The notes beneath the pieces are model-generated. The model was not told the DNA's origin. It did no database searches and was given only the letters and a program-made list of their open reading frames with translations. From Viola odorata (Eukaryota; Streptophyta; Magnoliopsida; Malpighiales; Violaceae), in NCBI GenBank assembly GCA_963691705.1, contig OY829539.1:56890327-56954326 (forward strand): a stretch of DNA of 64,000 nt. Direction: 5' to 3'. Below, in pieces: positions 26,601 through 40,700 of this stretch. Made by a program: the position numbers and the translations under genes. The first letter of the stretch is position 1. Each line of letters starts with the position of its first letter.

Positions 26601-28712
26601 GTGTTAGGCGTTATCTCCATGAGCTGCGTCTGTGTCAGCTGCCTCCGTGTTTGGAGCTATCTTCATGTTTTGAGCTGCCTCCGTGTCAGCTGCCTCCGTG
26701 TTTGGAGCTATCTTCATGTTTTGAGCTGCCTCCGTGTCAGCTGCCTCCGTGTTAGGCGTTATCTCCATGAGCTGCCTCCGTGTCAGTTGCCTCCGTGTTT
26801 GGAGCTATCTTCATGTTTTGAGCTGCCTCCATGTCAGCTGGCTCCGTGTTAGGCGTTATCTCCATGAGCTGCCTCTGTGTCAGCTGCCTCCATGTTTGGA
26901 GTTATCTTCATGTTTTGAGCTGCCTCCGTGTTTGGAGCTATCTTCATGTTTTGAGCTGCCTCCGTGTCAACTGCCTCCGTGTTTGGAGCTATCTTCATGT
27001 TTTGAGTTGCCTCCGTGTCAGCTGCCTCCGTGTTTGGAGCTATCTTCATGTTTTGAGCTGCCTCCGTGTAAGCTGCCTCCGTGTTAGGCGTTATCTCCAT
27101 GAGCTGCCTCTGTGTCAGCTGCCTCCGTGTTTGGAGCTATCTTCATGTTTTGAGCTGCCTCCGTGTCAGCTGCCTCCGTGTTTGGAGCTATCTTCATGTT
27201 TTGAGCTGCCTCCGTGTCAGCTGCCTCCGTGTTAGGCGTTATCTCCATGAGCTGCCTCTGTGTCAACTGCCTCCGTGTTTGGAGCTATCTTCATGTTGTA
27301 AGTTTCCTCCGTGTCAGCTGCCTCCGTGTTTGGAGCTATCTTCATGTTTTGAGCTGCCTCCGTGTCAGCTGCCTCCGTGTTAGGCGTTACCTCCATGAGC
27401 TGCCACTGTGTCAGCAGCCTCCGTGTTTGGAGCTATCTTTATGTTTTGAGCTGCCTCTGTGTCAGCTGCCTCCGTGTTTGGAGCTATCTTCATGTTTTGA
27501 GTTGCCTCCGTGTTAGGCGTTATCTCCATGAGCTGCCTCTGGGTCAGCTGCCTCCGTGTTTGGAGCTATCTTCATGTTTTGAGCTGCCTCCGTGTCAGCT
27601 GCCTCCGTTTTTGGAGCTTTCTACATGTTAGGAGTTGCCTCCGTGTCAGCTGCCTCCGTGTTTGGAGCTATCTTCATGTTTTGAGCTGCCTCCGTGTCAG
27701 CTGCCTCCGTTTATTGGAGCTATCTTCATGTTTTGAGCTGCCTCCGTGTTAGGCGTTATCTCCATGAAATACCTCTGTGTCAACTGCCTCCGTGTTTCGA
27801 GCTATCTTCATGTTTTGAGCTGCCTCCGTGTCAGCTGCCTCCGTGTTTGGAGTTATCTTCATGTTTTGAGCTGCCTCCGTGTTAGGCGTTATCTCCATGA
27901 GCTGCCTCAGTGTCAGCTGCCTCCGTGTTTGGAGCTATCTTCATGTTTTGAGCTGCCTCCGTGTTTGGAGCTATCTACATGTTTTGAGCTGCCTCCGTGT
28001 CAGCTGCCTCCGTTTTTGGAGCTTTCTACATGTTAGGAGTTGCCTCCGTGTCAGCTGCCTCCGTGTTTGGAGCTATCTTCATGTTTTGAGCTGCCTCCGT
28101 GTCAGCTGCCTCCGTTTATTGGAGCTATCTTCATGTTTTGAGCTGCCTCCGTGTCAGTTGCCTCCGTGTTAGGCGTTATCTCCATGAAATACCTCTGTGT
28201 CAACTGCCTCCGTGTTTCGAGCTATCTTCATGTTTTGAGCTGCCTCCGTGTCAGCTGCCTCCGTGTTTGGAGTTATCTTCATGTTTTGAGCTGCCTCCGT
28301 GTCAGCTGCCTCCGTGTTAGGCGTTATCTCCATGAGCTGCCTCTGTGTCAGCTGCCTCCGTGTTTGGAGCTATCTTCATGTTTTGAGCTGCCTCCGTGTT
28401 TGGAGCTATCTTCATGTTTTGAGTTGCCTACGTGTCAGCTGCCTCCGTGTTAGGCGTTATCTCCATGAGCTGCCTCTGTGTCAGCTGCCTCCGTGTTTGG
28501 AGCTATCTTCATGTTTTGAGTTGCCTCCGTGTCAGCTGCCTCCGTGTTTGGAGCTATCTTCATGTTTTGAGCTGCCTCCGTGTTAGGCGTTATCTCCATG
28601 AGCTGCCTCTGTGTCAGCTGCCTCCGTGTTTGCAGCTATCTTCATGTTTTGAGCTGCCTCCGTGTCAGCTGCCTCCGTGTTTGGAGCTATCTTAATGTTT
28701 TGAGCTGCCTCC
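23700..28712. repeat. HOR block V: 3683/3698-bp unit
   Basis: Landmarks at 24011, 24063, 24196, 24416 and 24468 recur 3683 bp later (27694 to 28151). Landmarks at 24734, 24882, 25015, 25067 and 25215 recur 3698 bp later (28432 to 28913), a difference of one 15-bp module. The unit resembles that of block VI but contains about 860 bp more, including a stretch near 25.9-27.1 kb also found in later copies. Confidence 0.85.
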
Positions 28713-31700
28713 GTGGTAGCTGCCTCCGTTTATTGGAGCTATCTTCATGTTTTGAGCTGCCTCCGTGTCAGTTGCCTCCGTGTTAGGCGTTATCTCCAAG
28801 AATTGCCTCTGTGTCAACTGCCTCCGTGTTTCGAGCTACCTTCATGTTTTGAGCTGCCTCCGTGTCAGCTGCCTCCGTGTTTGGAGCTATCTTCATGTTT
28901 TGAGCTGCCTCCATGTCAGCTGCCTCCGTGTTAGGCGTTATCTCCATGAGCTGCCTCTGTGTCAGCTGCCTCCATGTTTGGAGTTATCTTCATGTTTTGA
29001 GCTGCCTCCGTGTCAGCTGCCTCCATGTTTGGAGCTATCTTCATGTTTTGAGCTGCCTCCGTGTCAGCTGCCTCCGTGTTTGGAGCTATCTTCATGTTTT
29101 GTGTTGCCGCCGTGTCAGCTGCCTCCGTGTTTGGAGCTATCTTCATGTTTTGAGCTGCCTCCGTGTCAGCTGCCTCCGTGTTAGGCGTTATCTCCATGAG
29201 CTTCCTCTGTGTCAGCTGCCTCCGTGTTTGGAGCTATCTTCATGTTTTGAGCTGCCTCCGTTTCAGCTGCTCCGTGTTAGGCGTTATCTCCATGAGCTGC
29301 CTCTGTGTCAACTGCCTCCGTGTTTGGAGCTATCTTCATGTTTTAAGTTTCCTCCGTGTCAGCTGCCTCCGTGTTTGGAGCTATCTTCATGTTTTGAGCT
29401 GCCTCCGTGTCAGCTGCCTCCGTGTTAGGCGTTATCTCCATGAGCTGCCTCTGTGTCAGCTGCCTCCGTGTTTGGAGCTATCTTCATGTTTTGAGCTGCC
29501 TCCGTGTCAGCTGCCTCCGTGTTAGGCGTTATCTCCATGAGCTGCCTCTGTGTCAACTGCCTCCGTGTTTGGAGCTATCTTCATGTTGTAAGTTTCCTCC
29601 GTGTCAGCTGCCTCCGTGTTTGGAGCTATCTTCATGTTTTGAGCTGCCTCCGTGTCAGCTGCCTCCGTGTTAGGCGTTACCTCCATGAGCTGCCACTGTG
29701 TCAGCAGCCTCCGTGTTTGGAGCTATCTTCATGTTTTGAGCTGCCTCCGTGTCAGCTGCCTCCGTGTTTGGAGCTATCTTCATGTTTTGAGCTGCCTCCG
29801 TGTCAGCTGCCTCCGTGTTAGGCGTTATCTCCATGAGCTGCCTCTGTGTCAACTGCCTCCGTGTTTGGAGCTATCTTCATGTTGTAAGTTTCCTCCGTGT
29901 CAGCTGCCTCCGTGTTTGGAGCTATCTTCATGTTTTGAGCTGCCTCCGTGTCAGCTGCCTCCGTGTTAGGCGTTACCTCCATGAGCTGCCACTGTGTCAG
30001 CAGCCTCCGTGTTTGGAGCTATCTTTATGTTTTGAGCTGCCTCTGTGTCAGCTGCCTCCGTGTTTGGAGCTATCTTCATGTTTTGAGTTGCCTCCGTGTT
30101 AGGCGTTATCTCCATGAGCTGCCTCTGGGTCAGCTGCCTCCGTGTTTGGAGCTATCTTCATGTTTTGAGCTGCCTCCGTGTCAGCTGCCTCCGTTTTTGG
30201 AGCTTTCTACATGTTAGGAGTTGCCTCCGTGTCAGCTGCCTCCGTGTTTGGAGCTATCTTCATGTTTTGAGCTGCCTCCGTGTCAGCTGCCTCCGTTTAT
30301 TGGAGCTATCTTCATGTTTTGAGCTGCCTCCGTGTTAGGCGTTATCTCCATGAAATACCTCTGTGTCAACTGCCTCCGTGTTTCGAGCTATCTTCATGTT
30401 TTGAGCTGCCTCCGTGTCAGCTGCCTCCGTGTTTGGAGTTATCTTCATGTTTTGAGCTGCCTCCGTGTTAGGCGTTATCTCCATGAGCTGCCTCAGTGTC
30501 AGCTGCCTCCGTGTTTGGAGCTATCTTCATGTTTTGAGCTGCCTCCGTGTTTGGAGCTATCTACATGTTTTGAGCTGCCTCCGTGTCAGCTGCCTCCGTT
30601 TTTGGAGCTTTCTACATGTTAGGAGTTGCCTCCGTGTCAGCTGCCTCCGTGTTTGGAGCTATCTTCATGTTTTGAGCTGCCTCCGTGTCAGCTGCCTCCG
30701 TTTATTGGAGCTATCTTCATGTTTTGAGCTGCCTCCGTGTCAGTTGCCTCCGTGTTAGGCGTTATCTCCATGAAATACCTCTGTGTCAACTGCCTCCGTG
30801 TTTCGAGCTATCTTCATGTTTTGAGCTGCCTCCGTGTCAGCTGCCTCCGTTTTTGGAGCTTTCTACATGTTAGGAGTTGCCTCCGTGTCAGCTGCCTCCG
30901 TGTTTGGAGCTATCTTCATGTTTTGAGCTGCCTCCGTGTCAGCTGCCTCCGTTTATTGGAGCTATCTTCATGTTTTGAGCTGCCTCCGTGTCAGTTGCCT
31001 CCGTGTTAGGCGTTATCTCCATGAAATACCTCTGTGTCAACTGCCTCCGTGTTTCGAGCTATCTTCATGTTTTGAGCTGCCTCCGTGTCAGCTGCCTCCG
31101 TGTTTGGAGTTATCTTCATGTTTTGAGCTGCCTCCGTGTCAGCTGCCTCCGTGTTAGGCGTTATCTCCATGAGCTGCCTCTGTGTCAGCTGCCTCCGTGT
31201 TTGGAGCTATCTTCATGTTTTGAGCTGCCTCCGTGTTTGGAGCTATCTTCATGTTTTGAGTTGCCTACGTGTCAGCTGCCTCCGTGTTAGGCGTTATCTC
31301 CATGAGCTGCCTCTGTGTCAGCTGCCTCCGTGTTTGGAGCTATCTTCATGTTTTGAGTTGCCTCCGTGTCAGCTGCCTCCGTGTTTGGAGCTATCTTCAT
31401 GTTTTGAGCTGCCTCCGTGTTAGGCGTTATCTCCATGAGCTGCCTCTGTGTCAGCTGCCTCCGTGTTTGCAGCTATCTTCATGTTTTGAGCTGCCTCCGT
31501 GTCAGCTGCCTCCGTGTTTGGAGCTATCTTAATGTTTTGAGCTGCCTCCGTGGTAGCTGCCTCCGTTTATTGGAGCTATCTTCATGTTTTGAGCTGCCTC
31601 CGTGTCAGTTGCCTCCGTGTTAGGCGTTATCTCCAAGAATTGCCTCTGTGTCAACTGCCTCCGTGTTTCGAGCTACCTTCATGTTTTGAGCTGCCTCCGT

Positions 31701-34700
31701 GTCAGCTGCCTCCGTGTTTGGAGCTATCTTCATGTTTTGAGCTGCCTCCATGTCAGCTGCCTCCGTGTTAGGCGTTATCTCCATGAGCTGCCTCTGTGTC
31801 AGCTGCCTCCATGTTTGGAGTTATCTTCATGTTTTGAGCTGCCTCCGTGTCAGCTGCCTCCATGTTTGGAGCTATCTTCATGTTTTGAGCTGCCTCCGTG
31901 TCAGCTGCCTCCGTGTTTGGAGCTATCTTCATGTTTTGTGTTGCCGCCGTGTCAGCTGCCTCCGTGTTTGGAGCTATCTTCATGTTTTGAGCTGCCTCCG
32001 TGTCAGCTGCCTCCGTGTTAGGCGTTATCTCCATGAGCTTCCTCTGTGTCAGCTGCCTCCGTGTTTGGAGCTATCTTCATGTTTTGAGCTGCCTCCGTTT
32101 CAGCTGCTCCGTGTTAGGCGTTATCTCCATGAGCTGCCTCTGTGTCAACTGCCTCCGTGTTTGGAGCTATCTTCATGTTTTAAGTTTCCTCCGTGTCAGC
32201 TGCCTCCGTGTTTGGAGCTATCTTCATGTTTTGAGCTGCCTCCGTGTCAGCTGCCTCCGTGTTAGGCGTTATCTCCATGAGCTGCCTCTGTGTCAGCTGC
32301 CTCCGTGTTTGGAGCTATCTTCATGTTTTGAGCTGCCTCCGTGTCAGCTGCCTCCGTGTTAGGCGTTATCTCCATGAGCTGCCTCTGTGTCAACTGCCTC
32401 CGTGTTTGGAGCTATCTTCATGTTGTAAGTTTCCTCCGTGTCAGCTGCCTCCGTGTTTGGAGCTATCTTCATGTTTTGAGCTGCCTCCGTGTCAGCTGCC
32501 TCCGTGTTAGGCGTTACCTCCATGAGCTGCCACTGTGTCAGCAGCCTCCGTGTTTGGAGCTATCTTCATGTTTTGAGCTGCCTCCGTGTCAGCTGCCTCC
32601 GTGTTTGGAGCTATCTTCATGTTTTGAGCTGCCTCCGTGTCAGCTGCCTCCGTGTTAGGCGTTATCTCCATGAGCTGCCTCTGTGTCAACTGCCTCCGTG
32701 TTTGGAGCTATCTTCATGTTGTAAGTTTCCTCCGTGTCAGCTGCCTCCGTGTTTGGAGCTATCTTCATGTTTTGAGCTGCCTCCGTGTCAGCTGCCTCCG
32801 TGTTAGGCGTTACCTCCATGAGCTGCCACTGTGTCAGCAGCCTCCGTGTTTGGAGCTATCTTTATGTTTTGAGCTGCCTCTGTGTCAGCTGCCTCCGTGT
32901 TTGGAGCTATCTTCATGTTTTGAGTTGCCTCCGTGTTAGGCGTTATCTCCATGAGCTGCCTCTGGGTCAGCTGCCTCCGTGTTTGGAGCTATCTTCATGT
33001 TTTGAGCTGCCTCCGTGTCAGCTGCCTCCGTTTTTGGAGCTTTCTACATGTTAGGAGTTGCCTCCGTGTCAGCTGCCTCCGTGTTTGGAGCTATCTTCAT
33101 GTTTTGAGCTGCCTCCGTGTCAGCTGCCTCCGTTTATTGGAGCTATCTTCATGTTTTGAGCTGCCTCCGTGTTAGGCGTTATCTCCATGAAATACCTCTG
33201 TGTCAACTGCCTCCGTGTTTCGAGCTATCTTCATGTTTTGAGCTGCCTCCGTGTCAGCTGCCTCCGTGTTTGGAGTTATCTTCATGTTTTGAGCTGCCTC
33301 CGTGTTAGGCGTTATCTCCATGAGCTGCCTCAGTGTCAGCTGCCTCCGTGTTTGGAGCTATCTTCATGTTTTGAGCTGCCTCCGTGTTTGGAGCTATCTA
33401 CATGTTTTGAGCTGCCTCCGTGTCAGCTGCCTCCGTTTTTGGAGCTTTCTACATGTTAGGAGTTGCCTCCGTGTCAGCTGCCTCCGTGTTTGGAGCTATC
33501 TTCATGTTTTGAGCTGCCTCCGTGTCAGCTGCCTCCGTTTATTGGAGCTATCTTCATGTTTTGAGCTGCCTCCGTGTCAGTTGCCTCCGTGTTAGGCGTT
33601 ATCTCCATGAAATACCTCTGTGTCAACTGCCTCCGTGTTTCGAGCTATCTTCATGTTTTGAGCTGCCTCCGTGTCAGCTGCCTCCGTGTTTGGAGTTATC
33701 TTCATGTTTTGAGCTGCCTCCGTGTCAGCTGCCTCCGTGTTAGGCGTTATCTCCATGAGCTGCCTCTGTGTCAGCTGCCTCCGTGTTTGGAGCTATCTTC
33801 ATGTTTTGAGCTGCCTCCGTGTTTGGAGCTATCTTCATGTTTTGAGTTGCCTACGTGTCAGTTGCCTCCGTGTTAGGCGTTATCTCCATGAGCTGCCTCT
33901 GTGTCAGCTGCCTCCGTGTTTGGAGCTATCTTCATGTTTTGAGTTGCCTCCGTGTCAGCTGCCTCCGTGTTTGGAGCTATCTTCATGTTTTGAGCTGCCT
34001 CCGTGTTAGGCGTTATCTCCATGAGCTGCCTCTGTGTCAGCTGCCTCCGTGTTTGCAGCTATCTTCATGTTTTGAGCTGCCTCCGTGTCAGCTGCCTCCG
34101 TGTTTGGAGCTATCTTAATGTTTTGAGCTGCCTCCGTGGTAGCTGCCTCCGTTTATTGGAGCTATCTTCATGTTTTGAGCTGCCTCCGTGTCAGTTGCCT
34201 CCGTGTTAGGCGTTATCTCCAAGAATTGCCTCTGTGTCAACTGCCTCCGTGTTTCGAGCTACCTTCATGTTTTGAGCTGCCTCCGTGTCAGCTGCCTCCG
34301 TGTTTGGAGCTATCTTCATGTTTTGAGCTGCCTCCATGTCAGCTGCCTCCGTGTTAGGCGTTATCTCCATGAGCTGCCTCTGTGTCAGCTGCCTCCATGT
34401 TTGGAGTTATCTTCATGTTTTGAGCTGCCTCCGTGTCAGCTGCCTCCATGTTTGGAGCTATCTTCATGTTTTGAGCTGCCTCCGTGTCAGCTGCCTCCGT
34501 GTTTGGAGCTATCTTCATGTTTTGTGTTGCCGCCGTGTCAGCTGCCTCCGTGTTTGGAGCTATCTTCATGTTTTGAGCTGCCTCCGTGTCAGCTGCCTCC
34601 GTGTTAGGCGTTATCTCCATGAGCTTCCTCTGTGTCAGCTGCCTCCGTGTTTGGAGCTATCTTCATGTTTTGAGCTGCCTCCGTTTCAGCTGCTCCGTGT

Positions 34701-37700
34701 TAGGCGTTATCTCCATGAGCTGCCTCTGTGTCAACTGCCTCCGTGTTTGGAGCTATCTTCATGTTTTAAGTTTCCTCCGTGTCAGCTGCCTCCGTGTTTG
34801 GAGCTATCTTCATGTTTTGAGCTGCCTCCGTGTCAGCTGCCTCCGTGTTAGGCGTTATCTCCATGAGCTGCCTCTGTGTCAGCTGCCTCCGTGTTTGGAG
34901 CTATCTTCATGTTTTGAGCTGCCTCCGTGTCAGCTGCCTCCGTGTTTGGAGCTATCTTCATGTTTTGAGCTGCCTCCGTGTCAGCTGCCTCCGTGTTAGG
35001 CGTTATCTCCATGAGCTGCCTCCGTGTCAGTTGCCTCCGTGTTTGGAGCTATCTTCATGTTTTGAGCTGCCTCCATGTCAGCTGGCTCCGTGTTAGGCGT
35101 TATCTCCATGAGCTGCCTCTGTGTCAGCTGCCTCCATGTTTGGAGTTATCTTCATGTTTTGAGCTGCCTCCGTGTTTGGAGCTATCTTCATGTTTTGAGC
35201 TGCCTCCGTGTCAGCTGCCTCCGTGTTTGGAGCTATCTTCATGTTTTGAGTTGCCTCCGTGTCAGCTGCCTCCGTGTTTGGAGCTATCTTCATGTTTTGA
35301 GCTGCCTCCGTGTCAGCTGCCTCCGTGTTAGGCGTTATCTCCATGAGCTGCCTCTGTGTCAGCTGCCTCCGTGTTTGGAGCTATCTTCATGTTTTGAGCT
35401 GCCTCCGTGTCAGCTGCCTCCGTGTTTGGAGCTATCTTCATGTTTTGAGCTGCCTCCGTGTCAGCTGCCTCCGTGTTAGGCGTTATCTCCATGAGCTGCC
35501 TCTGTGTCAACTGCCTCCGTGTTTGGAGCTATCTTCATGTTGTAAGTTTCCTCCGTGTCAGCTGCCTCCGTGTTTGGAGCTATCTTCATGTTTTGAGCTG
35601 CCTCCGTGTCAGCTGCCTCCGTGTTAGGCGTTACCTCCATGAGCTGCCACTGTGTCAGCAGCCTCCGTGTTTGGAGCTATCTTTATGTTTTGAGCTGCCT
35701 CTGTGTCAGCTGCCTCCGTGTTTGGAGCTATCTTCATGTTTTGAGTTGCCTCCGTGTTAGGCGTTATCTCCATGAGCTGCCTCTGGGTCAGCTGCCTCCG
35801 TGTTTGGAGCTATCTTCATGTTTTGAGCTGCCTCCGTGTCAGCTGCCTCCGTTTTTGGAGCTTTCTACATGTTAGGAGTTGCCTCCGTGTCAGCTGCCTC
35901 CGTGTTTGGAGCTATCTTCATGTTTTGAGCTGCCTCCGTGTCAGCTGCCTCCGTTTATTGGAGCTATCTTCATGTTTTGAGCTGCCTCCGTGTTAGGCGT
36001 TATCTCCATGAAATACCTCTGTGTCAACTGCCTCCGTGTTTCGAGCTATCTTCATGTTTTGAGCTGCCTCCGTGTCAGCTGCCTCCGTGTTTGGAGTTAT
36101 CTTCATGTTTTGAGCTGCCTCCGTGTTAGGCGTTATCTCCATGAGCTGCCTCAGTGTCAGCTGCCTCCGTGTTTGGAGCTATCTTCATGTTTTGAGCTGC
36201 CTCCGTGTTTGGAGCAATCTACATGTTTTGAGCTGCCTCCGTGTCAGCTGCCTCCGTTTTTGGAGCTTTCTACATGTTAGGAGTTGCCTCCGTGTCAGCT
36301 GCCTCCGTGTTTGGAGCTATCTTCATGTTTTGAGCTGCCTCCGTGTCAGCTGCCTCCGTTTATTGGAGCTATCTTCATGTTTTGAGCTGCCTCCGTGTCA
36401 GTTGCCTCCGTGTTAGGCGTTATCTCCATGAAATACCTCTGTGTCAACTGCCTCCGTGTTTCGAGCTATCTTCATGTTTTGAGCTGCCTCCGTGTCAGCT
36501 GCCTCCGTGTTTGGAGTTATCTTCATGTTTTGAGCTGCCTCCGTGTCAGCTGCCTCCGTGTTAGGCGTTATCTCCATGAGCTGCCTCTGTGTCAGCTGCC
36601 TCCGTGTTTGGAGCTATCTTCATGTTTTGAGCTGCCTCCGTGTTTGGAGCTATCTTCATGTTTTGAGTTGCCTACGTGTCAGCTGCCTCCGTGTTAGGCG
36701 TTATCTCCATGAGCTGCCTCTGTGTCAGCTGCCTCCGTGTTTGGAGCTATCTTCATGTTTTGAGTTGCCTCCGTGTCAGCTGCCTCCGTGTTTGGAGCTA
36801 TCTTCATGTTTTGAGCTGCCTCCGTGTTAGGCGTTATCTCCATGAGCTGCCTCTGTGTCAGCTGCCTCCGTGTTTGCAGCTATCTTCATGTTTTGAGCTG
36901 CCTCCGTGTCAGCTGCCTCCGTGTTTGGAGCTATCTTAATGTTTTGAGCTGCCTCCGTGGTAGCTGCCTCCGTTTATTGGAGCTATCTTCATGTTTTGAG
37001 CTGCCTCCGTGTCAGCTGCCTCCGTGTTTGGAGCTATCTTCATGTTTTGAGCTGCCTCCATGTCAGCTGCCTCCGTGTTAGGCGTTATCTCCATGAGCTG
37101 CCTCTGTGTCAGCTGCCTCCATGTTTGGAGTTATCTTCATGTTTTGAGCTGCCTCCGTGTCAGCTGCCTCCATGTTTGGAGCTATCTTCATGTTTTGAGC
37201 TGCCTCCGTGTCAGCTGCCTCCGTGTTTGGAGCTATCTTCATGTTTTGTGTTGCCGCCGTGTCAGCTGCCTCCGTGTTTGGAGCTATCTTCATGTTTTGA
37301 GCTGCCTCCGTGTCAGCTGCCTCCGTGTTAGGCGTTATCTCCATGAGCTTCCTCTGTGTCAGCTGCCTCCGTGTTTGGAGCTATCTTCATGTTTTGAGCT
37401 GCCTCCGTTTCAGCTGCTCCGTGTTAGGCGTTATCTCCATGAGCTGCCTCTGTGTCAACTGCCTCCGTGTTTGGAGCTATCTTCATGTTTTAAGTTTCCT
37501 CCGTGTCAGCTGCCTCCGTGTTTGGAGCTATCTTCATGTTTTGAGCTGCCTCCGTGTCAGCTGCCTCCGTGTTAGGCGTTATCTCCATGAGCTGCCTCTG
37601 TGTCAGCTGCCTCCGTGTTTGGAGCTATCTTCATGTTTTGAGCTGCCTCCGTGTCAGCTGCCTCCGTGTTTGGAGCTATCTTCATGTTTTGAGCTGCCTC

Positions 37701-40700
37701 CGTGTCAGCTGCCTCCGTGTTAGGCGTTATCTCCATGAGCTGCCTCCGTGTCAGTTGCCTCCGTGTTTGGAGCTATCTTCATGTTTTGAGCTGCCTCCAT
37801 GTCAGCTGGCTCCGTGTTAGGCGTTATCTCCATGAGCTGCCTCTGTGTCAGCTGCCTCCATGTTTGGAGTTATCTTCATGTTTTGAGCTGCCTCCGTGTT
37901 TGGAGCTATCTTCATGTTTTGAGCTGCCTCCGTGTCAGCTGCCTCCGTGTTTGGAGCTATCTTCATGTTTTGAGTTGCCTCCGTGTCAGCTGCCTCCATG
38001 TTTGGAGCTATCTTCATGTTTTGAGCTGCCTCCGTGTCAGCTGCCTCCGTGTTAGGCGTTATCTCCATGAGCTGCCTCTGTGTCAGCTGCCTCCGTGTTT
38101 GGAGCTATCTTCATGTTTTGAGCTGCCTCCGTGTCAGCTGCCTCCGTGTTTGGAGCTATCTTCATGTTTTGAGCTGCCTCCGTGTCAGCTGCCTCCGTGT
38201 TAGGCGTTATCTCCATGAGCTGCCTCTGTGTCAACTGCCTCCGTGTTTGGAGCTATCTTCATGTTGTAAGTTTCCTCCGTGTCAGCTGCCTCCGTGTTTG
38301 GAGCTATCTTCATGTTTTGAGCTGCCTCCGTGTCAGCTGCCTCCGTGTTAGGCGTTACCTCCATGAGCTGCCACTGTGTCAGCAGCCTCCGTGTTTGGAG
38401 CTATCTTTATGTTTTGAGCTGCCTCTGTGTCAGCTGCCTCCGTGTTTGGAGCTATCTTCATGTTTTGAGTTGCCTCCGTGTTAGGCGTTATCTCCATGAG
38501 CTGCCTCTGGGTCAGCTGCCTCCGTGTTTGGAGCTATCTTCATGTTTTGAGCTGCCTCCGTGTCAGCTGCCTCCGTTTTTGGAGCTTTCTACATGTTAGG
38601 AGTTGCCTCCGTGTCAGCTGCCTCCGTGTTTGGAGCTATCTTCATGTTTTGAGCTGCCTCCGTGTCAGCTGCCTCCGTTTATTGGAGCTATCTTCATGTT
38701 TTGAGCTGCCTCCGTGTTAGGCGTTATCTCCATGAAATACCTCTGTGTCAACTGCCTCCGTGTTTCGAGCTATCTTCATGTTTTGAGCTGCCTCCGTGTC
38801 AGCTGCCTCCGTGTTTGGAGTTATCTTCATGTTTTGAGCTGCCTCCGTGTTAGGCGTTATCTCCATGAGCTGCCTCAGTGTCAGCTGCCTCCGTGTTTGG
38901 AGCTATCTTCATGTTTTGAGCTGCCTCCGTGTTTGGAGCTATCTACATGTTTTGAGCTGCCTCCGTGTCAGCTGCCTCCGTTTTTGGAGCTTTCTACATG
39001 TTAGGAGTTGCCTCCGTGTCAGCTGCCTCCGTGTTTGGAGCTATCTTCATGTTTTGAGCTGCCTCCGTGTCAGCTGCCTCCGTTTATTGGAGCTATCTTC
39101 ATGTTTTGAGCTGCCTCCGTGTCAGTTGCCTCCGTGTTAGGCGTTATCTCCATGAAATACCTCTGTGTCAACTGCCTCCGTGTTTCGAGCTATCTTCATG
39201 TTTTGAGCTGCCTCCGTGTCAGCTGCCTCCGTGTTTGGAGTTATCTTCATGTTTTGAGCTGCCTCCGTGTCAGCTGCCTCCGTGTTAGGCGTTATCTCCA
39301 TGAGCTGCCTCTGTGTCAGCTGCCTCCGTGTTTGGAGCTATCTTCATGTTTTGAGCTGCCTCCGTGTTTGGAGCTATCTTCATGTTTTGAGTTGCCTACG
39401 TGTCAGCTGCCTCCGTGTTAGGCGTTATCTCCATGAGCTGCCTCTGTGTCAGCTGCCTCCGTGTTTGGAGCTATCTTCATGTTTTGAGTTGCCTCCGTGT
39501 CAGCTGCCTCCGTGTTTGGAGCTATCTTCATGTTTTGAGCTGCCTCCGTGTTAGGCGTTATCTCCATGAGCTGCCTCTGTGTCAGCTGCCTCCGTGTTTG
39601 CAGCTATCTTCATGTTTTGAGCTGCCTCCGTGTCAGCTGCCTCCGTGTTTGGAGCTATCTTAATGTTTTGAGCTGCCTCCGTGGTAGCTGCCTCCGTTTA
39701 TTGGAGCTATCTTCATGTTTTGAGCTGCCTCCGTGTCAGCTGCCTCCGTGTTTGGAGCTATCTTCATGTTTTGAGCTGCCTCCATGTCAGCTGCCTCCGT
39801 GTTAGGCGTTATCTCCATGAGCTGCCTCTGTGTCAGCTGCCTCCATGTTTGGAGTTATCTTCATGTTTTGAGCTGCCTCCGTGTCAGCTGCCTCCATGTT
39901 TGGAGCTATCTTCATGTTTTGAGCTGCCTCCGTGTCAGCTGCCTCCGTGTTTGGAGCTATCTTCATGTTTTGTGTTGCCGCCGTGTCAGCTGCCTCCGTG
40001 TTTGGAGCTATCTTCATGTTTTGAGCTGCCTCCGTGTCAGCTGCCTCCGTGTTAGGCGTTATCTCCATGAGCTTCCTCTGTGTCAGCTGCCTCCGTGTTT
40101 GGAGCTATCTTCATGTTTTGAGCTGCCTCCGTTTCAGCTGCTCCGTGTTAGGCGTTATCTCCATGAGCTGCCTCTGTGTCAACTGCCTCCGTGTTTGGAG
40201 CTATCTTCATGTTTTAAGTTTCCTCCGTGTCAGCTGCCTCCGTGTTTGGAGCTATCTTCATGTTTTGAGCTGCCTCCGTGTCAGCTGCCTCCGTGTTAGG
40301 CGTTATCTCCATGAGCTGCCTCTGTGTCAGCTGCCTCCGTGTTTGGAGCTATCTTCATGTTTTGAGCTGCCTCCGTGTCAGCTGCCTCCGTGTTTGGAGC
40401 TATCTTCATGTTTTGAGCTGCCTCCGTGTCAGCTGCCTCCGTGTTAGGCGTTATCTCCATGAGCTGCCTCCGTGTCAGTTGCCTCCGTGTTTGGAGCTAT
40501 CTTCATGTTTTGAGCTGCCTCCATGTCAGCTGGCTCCGTGTTAGGCGTTATCTCCATGAGCTGCCTCTGTGTCAGCTGCCTCCATGTTTGGAGTTATCTT
40601 CATGTTTTGAGCTGCCTCCGTGTTTGGAGCTATCTTCATGTTTTGAGCTGCCTCCGTGTCAGCTGCCTCCGTGTTTGGAGCTATCTTCATGTTTTGAGTT